Of a DNA stretch of 64,000 bases, positions 34,890-44,666 are shown piece by piece. Every line of letters begins with the position of its first letter. The first letter of the stretch is position 1. This stretch comes from Deltaproteobacteria bacterium (lineage in GTDB: Bacteria > Myxococcota > Kuafuiibacteriia > Kuafuiibacteriales > Kuafuiibacteriaceae), in contig JADJPE010000005.1 in the NCBI GenBank assembly GCA_016713425.1, positions 6,740,001-6,804,000 of the forward strand, in the 5' to 3' direction. Made by a program: the position numbers and the translations under genes. A model generated the notes under the pieces. That model searched no databases, had not been told where the DNA came from, and saw only the letters and a list, made by a program, of their open reading frames with translations.

Positions 34890-35426
34890 ATGGTCAGAAA
34901 GACGATTCGAGACTTCGTTCTCTCGAAGGTGCGACGTGCCGAGCTCTCAGGCCAGCTCACCGAGGTCGCGGTCGAGCCTCGCAGCGCCGACTTGGGAAAG
35001 CTCGAAATCGCGATCATCGACCAGCACCGAGGGACAGGCGTGCCCTTGGAGTTCTATCGGGAAGCCTTCATCGCGGGCGCTGGATCCGCCCACCGGTATG
35101 CGGATATCCACCGCATCTCGACGGGCAGGCAGGTGGGAGCCCAAGACGATCCGAGGATGAGCAGGGTGACAGTTCTCGCGGCAAGCTCGTCGGGCGGCGA
35201 AGAACACCTCAGCTTCGATCGCTCCGAGTCCGAGGCGACGATTCTCTTCGCGACCCTGCGATGGATCGGTCACGCGATCCTGCGACGGGACCTCGTTCAT
35301 CCGCGGGTTCAGCTCGACGACGATCCGGTTGGTTCCGGCGAGTCCCAAGGTTCACGTGACCCGATCGATTCGAGTGATTCGATGGGTTCCAGTCATTCGA
35401 TGGGTCCTGGTCGCTCGATTGATTGA
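34890..35426 (+). CDS. Hypothetical protein with Ser/Met/Gly-rich tail
   Basis: Not recognised. From the ATG at 34890 (TAGGAG seven bases upstream) the protein begins VRKTIRDFVLSKVRRAELSG and has an alpha/beta-like middle (ADLGKLEIAIIDQHRGTGV, LVHPRVQLDDDPV). The last 35 residues are repetitive (DSSDSMGSSHSMGPGRSID), and the DNA there ends in a GATT tetranucleotide repeat at about 35417-35437. It is divergent from the PilZ gene with about 100 bases between them. Confidence 0.55.
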   Translation: MVRKTIRDFVLSKVRRAELSGQLTEVAVEPRSADLGKLEIAIIDQHRGTGVPLEFYREAFIAGAGSAHRYADIHRISTGRQVGAQDDPRMSRVTVLAASSSGGEEHLSFDRSESEATILFATLRWIGHAILRRDLVHPRVQLDDDPVGSGESQGSRDPIDSSDSMGSSHSMGPGRSID

Positions 35427-35604
35427 TTGATTGATTCGACGCCCTTGTTTCGCCGGCTTCACTTGATCAGCCTGGCGCAAGAATACGCGCCAGGCGTCGG
35501 CGCAGGCATCGCGGAAGCAACAACCAAACCCGAGCCACCGATAAGCGTCGGTCAATATGCCGAGCATCGCATCACGTGACACATTCAGAAGCGCTGGAAG
35601 CGCC

Positions 35605-36786
35605 ATGGTCCTCACGCCCCTCGGGGCCGGCGACCCGAATTCGGAAGCAGACATCAACCAGGACGGACGCATTGCCGGGCCTGAGGAGTTCGAGCAACTG
35701 CACCGACTGCTGTCCTCCCATCCGGGCGGAGCGGCGGGGGCACTTCGAACGATCGGAAGCGTGCGCCAAGCCGAAGCACCGGGGGGGCGTCTCGAGCCAA
35801 CGCTGGGCGCACGCCAGCGCCTGGCCGACGTGCCGCAACTCATGGGCATCGCCTCCGGCATCGGCGCGCTGAGAAAAGCGGCCGGGCCTACGCTGGGAAC
35901 GGGAAGCGTGCAAGATGCGCTCAACACGATCGCGACGCGATTGTCCGATCACTCTTCATGTCGCGTGGACACCGAGGGCGGTCGATACCGCGGATATTTT
36001 GGAACCAAGACGGAGGCCGCAGTCAAAGCGTTCCAGGCGCAAAACGACCTGCCGGAGACGGGCGAAGTCGACGCGACGACGCTGGCGGCCATCGACGCAC
36101 AGCTCGCCAAGGCTCGAACCACTCAAGTCAACGACATCCGTAACGTGAGCTCCTCAGAGCTGCGTGGCATCTTCTATGGCGATCGCTTCGGGAAGAACGT
36201 CAACCTGACTTTCGATGACGGGCCGCATCCTCGGATCACGCCCGAGGTTCTGCGTATCCTCGACGAGGAGGGCGTGAAGGGCGCGACGTTCTTCGTTCTC
36301 GGACAGAACGTTGCGCGGTACCCGGCGCTGGTGCGCGATATCATCCAGAAGGGACACGTCATCGGGAACCACACCTGGGACCACGCGAACCTAACGCACC
36401 TCTCGGCCGACGAGATCCGAAGCCAACTTCGAAAGACCCAGGCCGCCGTAAACGAGGCCGTGGGTCACGAATACAAGATCAAGCATATGCGACCGCCGTA
36501 TGGCGCAACCAACGCACGCGTCAAAGAGGTTGTCGCCCAAGAGGGTCTCAACTTGATCATGTGGCAGGTCGACTCCGAAGACTGGAAGAATCGAAGCACA
36601 CCAGAGCGCGTTCTCAGCAACATCTTTGAGGGCGCCTACTCCGTGAACGGCAGAGGCGGCGCGGTGCTCTTCCACGACATTCAGCCGGCCACCGAGCAGG
36701 AGCTGAGGCAGGTCGTCCGTGGCCTGAAGTCCCGTGACTTCAAGCTTACATCCACGCAGAGTCTGCTCGACGCAAAGTACGCGTAG
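35605..36786 (+). CDS. Peptidoglycan-binding polysaccharide deacetylase
   Basis: From ATG 35605 the 393-residue protein has an EF-hand-like loop near the start (DINQDGRIAGPEEF), a PG_binding_1 domain at about 95-165 (YFGTKTEAAVKAFQAQNDL, LPETGEVDATTLAAI), and a NodB deacetylase domain from about residue 190. The deacetylase motifs are VNLTFDDGPHP (metal Asp), GNHTWDHANLT (both metal His), MRPPYGATNARV and MWQVDSEDW, and a late AVLFHDIQ. It removes acetyl groups from peptidoglycan or another N-acetylated glycan. No signal peptide is visible at the start, so export is unproven; the frame does open at 35557 but gives no signal either. Confidence 0.9.
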   Translation: MVLTPLGAGDPNSEADINQDGRIAGPEEFEQLHRLLSSHPGGAAGALRTIGSVRQAEAPGGRLEPTLGARQRLADVPQLMGIASGIGALRKAAGPTLGTGSVQDALNTIATRLSDHSSCRVDTEGGRYRGYFGTKTEAAVKAFQAQNDLPETGEVDATTLAAIDAQLAKARTTQVNDIRNVSSSELRGIFYGDRFGKNVNLTFDDGPHPRITPEVLRILDEEGVKGATFFVLGQNVARYPALVRDIIQKGHVIGNHTWDHANLTHLSADEIRSQLRKTQAAVNEAVGHEYKIKHMRPPYGATNARVKEVVAQEGLNLIMWQVDSEDWKNRSTPERVLSNIFEGAYSVNGRGGAVLFHDIQPATEQELRQVVRGLKSRDFKLTSTQSLLDAKYA

Positions 36787-37046
36787 AACACACCGCGCAC
36801 GCGGTCGCCCTCCAGCCTCCACATCTACCCTCCAGTCTCCGCTCTCCACGCTCCGCCCATCGGTCCTGAGCCGGAAATCTCGGCCGGCAGCTCGGCGTGT
36901 CGACCTCCGGAATGGAGCGAATCCCGGGCAACCAAACATGCGTCCCCGACGCTGGAGTAGGGCACGACACTGTGACGTGCGCGGAGTTCGCCCTGACGCC
37001 ACGGACAGCTTCGAAGGCGAGGCCAAGCAGCTAGGCTGTTCGATGG

Positions 37047-39458
37047 ATGAAGGGACAAGCGACGCATGCGAAGCATACCTCGGCCGATGGGGCGCGGGTG
37101 CGGACCGGCCGCTCGGCCCGGCTTAGGGTCATGAACGCCGTGGTCCTCGTCGCCTCGTCAGGCTGCATCGGAGCGATCGATGGGCCCAACGCCGACGAGG
37201 ACCCTCGTTCACAGCTCAATCAGGGCAGCACGTCGAGCGGCGACGCCGACGGCGGCCGAAGCCCCCCCGGGGACTCGAGCGCGGATGCAGATGCATCGGC
37301 AGGAACCGAGCCCAATTGGGTCCCCTTCCTCGACGCCTCGGGTCGGTTTACATCGAGGCAAGGTGACGTGATGCGAGCACTTGGAAACGACCACCCCACC
37401 CTCGTGAGCGTCCTCGCGTCGATTGTGTGCGCGAGCTGCAGCGGAACCATAGAGCTCCCGCCGTCCATCTACGCCGATGTCGCCGCAAGGGACGCGAGTG
37501 TCGATGGCGGCGCGGAGACAAACGACGCGGCGCTCGCCGATGCCGCGCCGGACGCGGAAGACGCCCATGTCGTCGATGCCAGCAGCCTCGTCGACAGTAG
37601 CGTGACGCTTGATGGTGGCGTGCCGGTTGATGGTGGCGTGCCGGTTGACAGCGGGTCGATCATCGACGCTGGCAATTTCGATGCAACCAGCATCGATACC
37701 GGCGGGCCCACGGGCAGTGTCGACGCCGGCGCGCCGGACTCCGGCACGCCAGACTCCGGCGGGACCGACGCATCTTCGAACGCAGACGCGTCGTATCCGC
37801 CGTCGACCACGTTCAGCTGGACGGAACTCAACCCGAGCGCGGACTCGCGCCTGGTCTACGTCAGCAGCGCGAGCGGCAATGACGCAAACGACTGCCTCAG
37901 CGAGTCCCGGCCCTGCCGAAGCATCCAACAAGGTATCTCCAGACTCCGCAACGGCTTCCCGGACTGGCTCATGCTGAAGCGCGGCGACGTCTGGTACGAA
38001 GGCATCACCGCGCCCGGACAAAGCTGGACGATGTCGGGCCGAAGTCAAAACGAACCGATGGTCATCACGGCCTACGGGAATAGCGGTCCCAGACCACTCC
38101 TCAAGACCGGCTACGAGTTTGGATTTTGGCGCTATACAGACAACGACATTCACGACATCGCGCTGGTCGGCATTCATTTCAAAGCGCACACGCGTGATCC
38201 TTATTCGAACGAGTACCAAGGACGAGGCAACAACGAGACGCAAGCTGGCTTTCGATGGACTGGTGGCGGAAACGTCAGAAACATCCTGGTCGAAGGCTGC
38301 AAATTCGAGTTCTACAGCTCGAACTTCGTCATGCACCCGAGCAACGGGCAGCCGATGTTCGAGAACGTTCAGGTGCGTGGCAACGTGCTCTATTCGGCGT
38401 GGTCGGGCTCCAACACGTATGCGCAAGGCATGTTCGTCGACAAGATTCGCGGACTCCTCATCGAGGGCAACGTGTTTGACAGAAACGGAGGACTAATCGG
38501 CTACGATGGTGATCCCAACGGCATCGTGCCGAGCGACGTCACCGAACGAGACATCGCTGTGACGTGGTGGGATCATCAAGCCTACATCAACTCGTTCAAC
38601 CTCGACGTGGTCGTTGTGAACAACATCTTCGCCGGAGGAGATGGCTGCCAGATGCGGGCAGGGGGCCTCGCAATGAACAACCTCTTCACCCGGGCCATCA
38701 ACAGCCTCGACGTGGGCGTCGCGTCAAGTCCCACGCCGGGAGGCGTGTCCGGGCAGGTGCTCTATAACGTCTTCCTCGAGGGCGTCGACTTTCCCGCAAA
38801 CAGTCGCACATCGGGACCACGCGCAAACGGCATTCAGGTCGCGAACATCAACTCCGAGGGGGGTCTGGTCATCGAGCACAACCTCCTCGCCAACGATCGG
38901 AGCGCCCAATACTACGGCCGCGCCATTCGCCTGAGTGGAACGAATTGCGGCGACTATGGCAGCCCTTGTCCCGTCCGCAACGTCACGGTCCGTCAGAACG
39001 TCATTTACAACTGGCGCGGTGGTTTCCAGACGTTCGGCGTAACCGGTTCCGAGATCGACGACATCACGGTCGAGAACAACATGATTCAGAATCCGCTCGA
39101 CACGCAGGCTTTCTTGCTCCACATCGAAGGGGGCTTCACGAGCGCGGCGTACCGATTCGCGGGCAACCGGTACTATCGGGGCGGGAGCGCCATCTGGGTG
39201 AACAACGGTCGCAACGAAGTTACACTCTCGAGCTGGCTCTCCACCGCCCACGAGTCAGACGGGGTTTCGGCCGCGCCCAGCTTCCCCGACCCGACGCGGA
39301 GTCTCGGCCGGTACAACGCCCTTCAGGGCGGGCAGTCGAGCCACGAAGACTTCCTGGCACGCGTTCGCGAGCAGTCGCCCTACAACTGGAATCCAAACCT
39401 CGAGGCGATCACCATCAACGCTTGGTTCCGCGAGGGCTTCGGCATGACCGGCCCCTAG
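37047..39458 (+). CDS. Right-handed beta-helix surface lipoprotein-like protein with Asp/Gly linker
   Basis: About 800 residues. The N-terminus has a basic stretch then VMNAVVLVASSGCIGAID, which looks like a lipoprotein signal; the start codon may be 37047 or 37131. A low-complexity region (about 110-255) rich in Asp, Ala, Ser and Gly follows, with a repeated VDGGVPVDGG stretch, of the type common in Myxococcota lipoproteins. From about residue 265 it is a parallel beta-helix: YVSSASGNDANDCLSESRPC opens it, and later turns have NVRNILVEGCKFEFY, IRGLLIEGNVFDRNGG, VVNNIFAGGDGCQM and ITVENNMIQNPL. Such folds bind or cleave polysaccharides, but no catalytic motif can be named. Confidence 0.8.
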   Translation: MKGQATHAKHTSADGARVRTGRSARLRVMNAVVLVASSGCIGAIDGPNADEDPRSQLNQGSTSSGDADGGRSPPGDSSADADASAGTEPNWVPFLDASGRFTSRQGDVMRALGNDHPTLVSVLASIVCASCSGTIELPPSIYADVAARDASVDGGAETNDAALADAAPDAEDAHVVDASSLVDSSVTLDGGVPVDGGVPVDSGSIIDAGNFDATSIDTGGPTGSVDAGAPDSGTPDSGGTDASSNADASYPPSTTFSWTELNPSADSRLVYVSSASGNDANDCLSESRPCRSIQQGISRLRNGFPDWLMLKRGDVWYEGITAPGQSWTMSGRSQNEPMVITAYGNSGPRPLLKTGYEFGFWRYTDNDIHDIALVGIHFKAHTRDPYSNEYQGRGNNETQAGFRWTGGGNVRNILVEGCKFEFYSSNFVMHPSNGQPMFENVQVRGNVLYSAWSGSNTYAQGMFVDKIRGLLIEGNVFDRNGGLIGYDGDPNGIVPSDVTERDIAVTWWDHQAYINSFNLDVVVVNNIFAGGDGCQMRAGGLAMNNLFTRAINSLDVGVASSPTPGGVSGQVLYNVFLEGVDFPANSRTSGPRANGIQVANINSEGGLVIEHNLLANDRSAQYYGRAIRLSGTNCGDYGSPCPVRNVTVRQNVIYNWRGGFQTFGVTGSEIDDITVENNMIQNPLDTQAFLLHIEGGFTSAAYRFAGNRYYRGGSAIWVNNGRNEVTLSSWLSTAHESDGVSAAPSFPDPTRSLGRYNALQGGQSSHEDFLARVREQSPYNWNPNLEAITINAWFREGFGMTGP

Positions 39459-39488
39459 ACCCCACCCAGACCCCACCCAGCTGGCGTC

Positions 39489-40589
39489 TTACAGGCCCCG
39501 GTACTCCTCAAGAAGCCGAAGCGCTTCCTCCCGCTCACCCCGGCGCTCGTGGATTCGCGACAATCGAACGTAGGCGTCGCCACATCGTCGATCGAGTTTG
39601 ATCGCCAGCCGAAAGGCATCGACGGCGCCCGCTTCATCCTTCAGCCGCTCAAGCACATCCCCGAGGGCATAGGCGGCCTCAGCGTTGGCGGCCTCAGCGT
39701 TGGCGGCCTCGCCGTGGGTGTCATCCAACGCAAGGAGCAGCCGAAAGTGCGCCGCGGCCGAGGCCAACAAACCCACGCTTCGGAGCAGACAGCCAAGGTG
39801 AATGCGCGAGTCAGCATGGGAAGGCTCGATCTCGAGGGCTCGACGATAGGCTTCTCGCGCTTGGTCGGCGCTCGTGGCTTCGAGCTCAAGCCCCAGATCG
39901 AACCAGTCGTCGGCCGACATCTCGACCTCTCGAGACGCCCTCTCATGCGCGTGCCCGGGAAAAACCTCAATCACCGCGCCGAGCGACTTCTCCATGAAGT
40001 CGAAGACCACCTGGCCGGAGACGGCATCAAAGACACCGCGCTCATCGGTCATCACGACGTCGCCCCCCGCGCGCGAACGCCGATGATTCGAAGGCGAACG
40101 CGGCGCCCCCTCGCTGGCGCGCGCTTCCGACAGCCGCGCCACGACCCGCGGGACGGGGATCTCGGCCGCGAGCATGGACTTCGCCGATCGCAGGACGCTC
40201 AAATCCTGGAATGAGAAGGTGAAACGCTGGACATCATCGAGACCGAGACCATCCATGGGTGAACTCGAGGCGCTCGGAACGGCCGGCGGCTGGTCAGCGT
40301 ACCGGTCGCCGGGCCCGGCCCAGCGAGACGTTTCCACGTGCGGCGAACCGGCCGCGCCAGCGCCCGGATCAGCGGTCACGCCGCCCTCGCCCACAACCCC
40401 TGCCGTCCCCGTCGATCGGGCCGCGTCGGCCGCATTTGCCCGTCGGGCGGCGTCGGCCCGTCGGGCAACGTCCACGGCGGTGAGTGCGGGTTTGGGCTTC
40501 ACCAGGCCTTCGCCGACGAAGGCTTGAATCTGATCAACGGAGAGGCCGACGATTCGCGAGGCCTCATCGATGGAGTACACAGTGGACAC
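39489..40589 (-). CDS. MerR-like N-terminal domain fused to TPR repeats
   Basis: The N-terminal 40 residues (YSIDEASRIVGLSVDQIQAF, VGEGLVKPKPA) look like half of a MerR helix-turn-helix, and a second such element recurs after an Ala-rich linker (FSFQDLSVLRSAKSMLAAEI, PVPRVVARLSEAR). The C-terminal part (about 230-360) has TPR motifs (YRRALEIEPSHADSRIHLGC, AEAAYALGDVLERLKDEAGA, FRLAIKLDRRCGDAYVRLSR). The linker has a NAEAA repeat. Such proteins occur in Myxococcota as regulators, possibly of DNA-binding with TPR partners. The start is GTG at 40589. No neighbour gives its target. Confidence 0.75.
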   Translation of the reverse strand: MSTVYSIDEASRIVGLSVDQIQAFVGEGLVKPKPALTAVDVARRADAARRANAADAARSTGTAGVVGEGGVTADPGAGAAGSPHVETSRWAGPGDRYADQPPAVPSASSSPMDGLGLDDVQRFTFSFQDLSVLRSAKSMLAAEIPVPRVVARLSEARASEGAPRSPSNHRRSRAGGDVVMTDERGVFDAVSGQVVFDFMEKSLGAVIEVFPGHAHERASREVEMSADDWFDLGLELEATSADQAREAYRRALEIEPSHADSRIHLGCLLRSVGLLASAAAHFRLLLALDDTHGEAANAEAANAEAAYALGDVLERLKDEAGAVDAFRLAIKLDRRCGDAYVRLSRIHERRGEREEALRLLEEYRGL

Positions 40590-40725
40590 GGCGGGTTCGC
40601 CTTCCTCTGCCTAAAAGCGAGACGAATCGCAAGTCCCGCTGACCGCCCGGCCCATACTCGCGGCCCCGCTGCGGTTTTCGGAGCCCCGCTGCGGTCGGAT
40701 CGCGGCGTGCACTCCGTTCAACGCT

Positions 40726-41619
40726 CTACCCCGTACGCCCGGACGCCTTCGCGGCCTTGCCTTTCTCTTGGACCTCTCCGTCTCGGTCTCGGTCTCCGTC
40801 TCCGCCTGCGCCTCCGCCTCCGCCTCCGGACCCGAGCTCCGACGTCACCGAGAACCCCAAGCTCTGCTTGAGGGCTTCCATGATGTCGATGATCTGTCCC
40901 TTCGGCGCTTCCTCCGCCGCGATGGTGATCGCCTGACCCTCGATCTTCTGTTGGATCGCGGCCTCGATTCGCTTCTTCACTTCATCCTCGTATTGCTCGG
41001 GCTGGAAGTGGTCCGCGGCGATCTGGTTGATGAGCTGGACCGCCAGAGCCAACTCGGCTTCTTTGATCTCCGAATCGCCGGTTACGATCTCCGAAAACGG
41101 CACGACCTCATCCGCATAGCGAAGCTGATGGAGCGCGAGGCCATCTTCGAGGGGCGCCACCAGAACCAAGTACTGCTTCCCGCGCGCCGCATACTTCGCG
41201 AGGGCGACCCGGCCTGTCGTCTGCATCGCCTTGGAAAGAAGGCGATAAGCGCGCTCACCCCCTTTGTCCGGGCCAAGATAATAGGTCTTCTCGAAGAAGA
41301 CGCGCGGAACGCTCTCTTCGCGCACAAACTCGGTGATATCGACCGTCTCGGTCGAGCGCTCCTGGAGCTCCTTGATCTCCTCGGGCTCGAAGATCACGAA
41401 CTTGTCTTTGGCAAACTCATAGCCCTTCACCATCTGATCTCGAGGTACGACCTGGTCGGCGTTCTCCGGATCGACGTACTGCTGCTTCAACCGGTGCCCC
41501 TCTTTCGAAAGCAACCGAAACGAGATCGACGACGACGGGTTCGAGCTGCTGAACAGCTTGACGGGGATCGAGACGAGGCCAAAGGAGATGGTCGCATTTC
41601 CGACCGGACGTGGTGACAT
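40726..41619 (-). CDS. ku: Non-homologous end-joining protein Ku
   Basis: A 297-residue bacterial Ku. It begins PRPVGNATISFGLVSIPVKL and continues with KGYEFAKDKFVIFEPEEIKE, VFFEKTYYLGPDKGGERAY, AALAKYAARGKQYL-like ALAKYAARGKQYLVLVAP and AVQLINQIAADHFQPEQYED. It forms a dimer that caps double-strand breaks and recruits LigD. The C-terminal tail is Gly-rich with DGDRDRDG repeats, then basic. No LigD or second ku gene is in the window. It is divergent from the ABC-F gene. Confidence 0.95.
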   Translation of the reverse strand: MSPRPVGNATISFGLVSIPVKLFSSSNPSSSISFRLLSKEGHRLKQQYVDPENADQVVPRDQMVKGYEFAKDKFVIFEPEEIKELQERSTETVDITEFVREESVPRVFFEKTYYLGPDKGGERAYRLLSKAMQTTGRVALAKYAARGKQYLVLVAPLEDGLALHQLRYADEVVPFSEIVTGDSEIKEAELALAVQLINQIAADHFQPEQYEDEVKKRIEAAIQQKIEGQAITIAAEEAPKGQIIDIMEALKQSLGFSVTSELGSGGGGGGAGGDGDRDRDGEVQEKGKAAKASGRTG

Positions 41620-41727
41620 GACCAGTCACTATAGCCAAACTTGGGCTGTTCTTCGACCCTGCATTTTCTTGTCCAAACCACCGGGAATTGCTGACGTCTC
41701 TCGTTGCTCCGTGCCAAATGACGGGCC

Positions 41728-43668
41728 ATGAGCCTCGTTTCGCTCCAAAAGGTAAGCAAGCGGTACGCCGACCGAACAATCCTAGACGAGGTCTCCATCA
41801 CGATTGAGGCGAGGGATCGGGTAGGCCTCATCGGTGTCAACGGAGCCGGAAAATCGACGCTGCTCAAGATCTTGCTCGGCCTCGAGGAGCCCGACGACGG
41901 TCTCATCCAGCGGAAACGGGACCTGACCACGGGTCTCGTGCCTCAGAATCCGATCCTCGACCCCGGGGCCAGCGTCGCTCAGATCGTTCGGAGCGGCCTT
42001 CTCGAACACGAGGCCCTAAAGGGCCGCTACGAGGCGATCGCTCAGGCTCTCGAATCGAAGGAGGCAGACCGGCCGGACACGCCGCACGCCGTGGAGAGCG
42101 CGTCGCGAGAGGTCTTCGCCCTTCTGGAAGAACAAGCCCATCTTGCCGAGCAACTCACCCACGCAGCCGGCTGGGAGACGGCGCACCGCGCCGACGCCGT
42201 CATGAGCGCGCTCGGTCTGCCGCCGGGCGACCGCACGGCGGGCTCGCTGTCGCTCGGCGAACAGCGCCGCGTAGCCCTCGCGCGTGCCTTACTCGCTCAG
42301 CCCGAGCTCCTCGTGCTCGACGAGCCGACGAACCACGTCGATGTGGCCACCATTGAATGGCTCGAAGATGCGCTCGCGGAGTGGCCAGGCGCCCTCATCC
42401 TCGTAACCCACGATCGATTCTTCCTCGACAAGGTCGCCAACCGCCATGCTGAGATCGACCGCGGCACATTGCGCCTCTACGAAGGCAACTACGCCGAATA
42501 TCTTGCTGCCCGCGCCCTTCGCGAGCAGATCGAAGAAAGCACGGAGCACAAGCGGCAACGAGCCATCGAAAACGAGCTCACCTGGGTGCGCCGTCGGGCA
42601 CCAGCACGAACGACCAAGCAGCGCGCTCGACTCGAGCGGTTCGACGCGATGGTCGCCGCCCGACCGCAAGGTCCCGTCGGTGAAGCGAAGTTTCGCCTAC
42701 CCCACCCGAAGCGGCTGGGAAAGACGATCCTGGAGCTTCGCGGCGTGGACGTCAGCATCGAGGGACGATGGCTCATCCGCGATCTCGATCTCGGACTGAA
42801 GCACGGCGATCGCCTCGGCATCGTCGGCCCGAACGGGATCGGCAAAACGACCCTCCTGCGCGTCATTCAGCAGGAGCGCATCCCCGATCGCGGCGAGATC
42901 ATCGTCGGACAGAATACGAACATCGCGTACGCCGATCAACGGCGCATCCTGGACGACAACAAGACCGTACTCGAGGAAGTTGCGGGCGACAGCGACGTCG
43001 TCTGGATCGGCGACACGCCAACCTCGGTTCGCGGGTTCCTCGACGGACTACTCTTCGAAGGTTCTGCACAACGCACCAAGGTCGGCGCCCTGTCGGGCGG
43101 CGAGCGGAGCCGCGTCGCGCTGGCGAAGGCACTGCGCATCACGGCAAACCTCTTGATTCTCGACGAACCCACGAACGATCTCGACCTGCCGACCCTGCGC
43201 GTTCTCGAAGATGCACTCGTCGACTATCCAGGGTGCGCGCTCATCGTCAGCCACGACCGCTACTTCCTCGATCGGGTCGCGACCGGCATCCTCGCGTTCG
43301 AAGGCGAAGGGCGCGTGGTTCTCTACGAAGGTTCGTACGAGTCGTATCGGCAGCGAACACGCAGCCCCATCGACGGATCATCGCCCGCGAAGGCGAAGGC
43401 CAACGCCGCTTCCAATGTGAAGGCCAACGCCAAGCCCAAATCCCGGTCCAAGCGAACATACCAAGAACAACGAGAGTTCGAGAGCATGGAGGCGCGAATC
43501 CTCGAAGCTGAAGCCGAAGTCGAACGTCTCGAAACACTCGTGAGCGACGCGCAGTCGATTCGCGACCTCGGCCCGAAGATCCAAGAGAAGCTCCGATCTC
43601 TCGAAAGCGCCCGCGAGCGCGTCGAAGTGCTCTATACGCGATGGGCCGAACTCTCAGAACGCGGTTGA
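41728..43668 (+). CDS. ABC-F family ATPase (Uup-like)
   Basis: 646 residues with two ABC ATPase domains and no membrane segments. The first has GVNGAGKSTLLKILLG, LSLGEQRRVALARALL and LDEPTNHVDVATIEWLED; the second GPNGIGKTTLLRVIQQ, LSGGERSRVALAKALR and LDEPTNDLDLPTLRVLED. A linker of about 80 residues (PtIM-type, with EHKRQRAIENELTWVRR) lies between them. The C-terminal segment is basic then coiled coil (MEARILEAEAEVERLETLV), as in Uup. ABC-F proteins act on the ribosome or DNA; resistance or translation-factor roles cannot be told apart here. Confidence 0.93.
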   Translation: MSLVSLQKVSKRYADRTILDEVSITIEARDRVGLIGVNGAGKSTLLKILLGLEEPDDGLIQRKRDLTTGLVPQNPILDPGASVAQIVRSGLLEHEALKGRYEAIAQALESKEADRPDTPHAVESASREVFALLEEQAHLAEQLTHAAGWETAHRADAVMSALGLPPGDRTAGSLSLGEQRRVALARALLAQPELLVLDEPTNHVDVATIEWLEDALAEWPGALILVTHDRFFLDKVANRHAEIDRGTLRLYEGNYAEYLAARALREQIEESTEHKRQRAIENELTWVRRRAPARTTKQRARLERFDAMVAARPQGPVGEAKFRLPHPKRLGKTILELRGVDVSIEGRWLIRDLDLGLKHGDRLGIVGPNGIGKTTLLRVIQQERIPDRGEIIVGQNTNIAYADQRRILDDNKTVLEEVAGDSDVVWIGDTPTSVRGFLDGLLFEGSAQRTKVGALSGGERSRVALAKALRITANLLILDEPTNDLDLPTLRVLEDALVDYPGCALIVSHDRYFLDRVATGILAFEGEGRVVLYEGSYESYRQRTRSPIDGSSPAKAKANAASNVKANAKPKSRSKRTYQEQREFESMEARILEAEAEVERLETLVSDAQSIRDLGPKIQEKLRSLESARERVEVLYTRWAELSERG

Positions 43669-43793
43669 AGGCAACCTGAGACGTTCGGGTACCGAGCGCT
43701 GGCTCGGGGCAGCGCCCGATCGATCTGGCCCGCGGGCAAAATGGCCCGCCGCCAAGAGTCGGACAAAGAACGAAACGCTCGCCTCGAACGGAT

Positions 43794-44645
43794 TCAGGTC
43801 GGCGCGCTTCCCGGGGCGCCGCTCAAGGCAAGGAGCCGAGAAGCAAACAAGGGTCCGGCGCCTTCATCCTCGTGTTTGAAGAAAATGAAGACTTCTCGCC
43901 ACGATTGTGCACGAACCGCGTTCAACCAGAACGATAGATCTTCGTCGGAGTAGGCGCACCCTCGAAGACGCAGATAGCCGAAGTCAGACGTCGAACGAAG
44001 CTGCCGCGCAAGATCTTGCCACGCTCGATCCGCCGCCCCCGCCCCTTCGACCCGAGCCATCTCGCTAGCCTCACCCACGCCTACGCCCGCGCCCGCGCCC
44101 GCAACGGTGGAGTGGTCCGAGTCCATCGCCACCAACGCTGCATTGTGCGCGCGAAGGCAACACAACACCTCATCCGAAAACCAGGACTCGTGTCGGAACT
44201 CGAAGGCCAAGCGAAGGCCAGCCGGAACGAGCGCCAAAAAGGCATCGAGGCGTTCGAGGTCACAGCGAACCGAATTCGGCGTCTGCACGAGCACGGGCCC
44301 GAGACGCGATCCCGCGGCTTGGCACTGTTCCACAAAGTAGGCCACGGGCTGGGCGACGTCCTTGAGGCGCTTGATGTGCGTGATCTGCCGCGGAGCCTTC
44401 AAGACGAAAACGAAGTCCTCGGGAACACTCTGGCACCAGTGTTCAAGCACTTCACGTTTGGGCATCCGATAGAAGGTGTTGTTGATCTCGACGGTCTTGA
44501 ACCGCTGGCCGTAATAAGACAGGAAGTCTTTGTCCTTGAGATCCTTGGGATAGAATCGGCCCTTCCACGCCTTGTAGGCGAACCCGCTCGTCCCAACAAG
44601 CAACCTCACGCTATGGTTCTCCGCGTCGTTTTTTCGGACGCCCAT
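43794..44645 (-). CDS. DUF72 (YecE-like) family protein
   Basis: A 283-residue TIM-barrel-like DUF72 protein: LLVGTSGFAYKAWKGRFYP, RFKTVEINNTFYRMP, FVLKAPRQITHIKRL, GPVLVQTPNSVRCDLERL, LRLAFEFRHESWFS and SDFGYLRLRGCAYS are typical. A 20-residue Ala/Gly/Val repeat insert (AGAGAGVGVG) follows the strand LVAMDSDHSTV and is not part of the normal family. The function of DUF72 is unknown. The start may lie nearer the conserved RLLVGTSGF, at a GTG at 44609. It is 20 bases downstream of the peroxiredoxin gene and may share its transcript. Confidence 0.9.
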   Translation of the reverse strand: MGVRKNDAENHSVRLLVGTSGFAYKAWKGRFYPKDLKDKDFLSYYGQRFKTVEINNTFYRMPKREVLEHWCQSVPEDFVFVLKAPRQITHIKRLKDVAQPVAYFVEQCQAAGSRLGPVLVQTPNSVRCDLERLDAFLALVPAGLRLAFEFRHESWFSDEVLCCLRAHNAALVAMDSDHSTVAGAGAGVGVGEASEMARVEGAGAADRAWQDLARQLRSTSDFGYLRLRGCAYSDEDLSFWLNAVRAQSWREVFIFFKHEDEGAGPLFASRLLALSGAPGSAPT

Positions 44646-44666
44646 GCGTACGCAGGGCGTGTGTGA

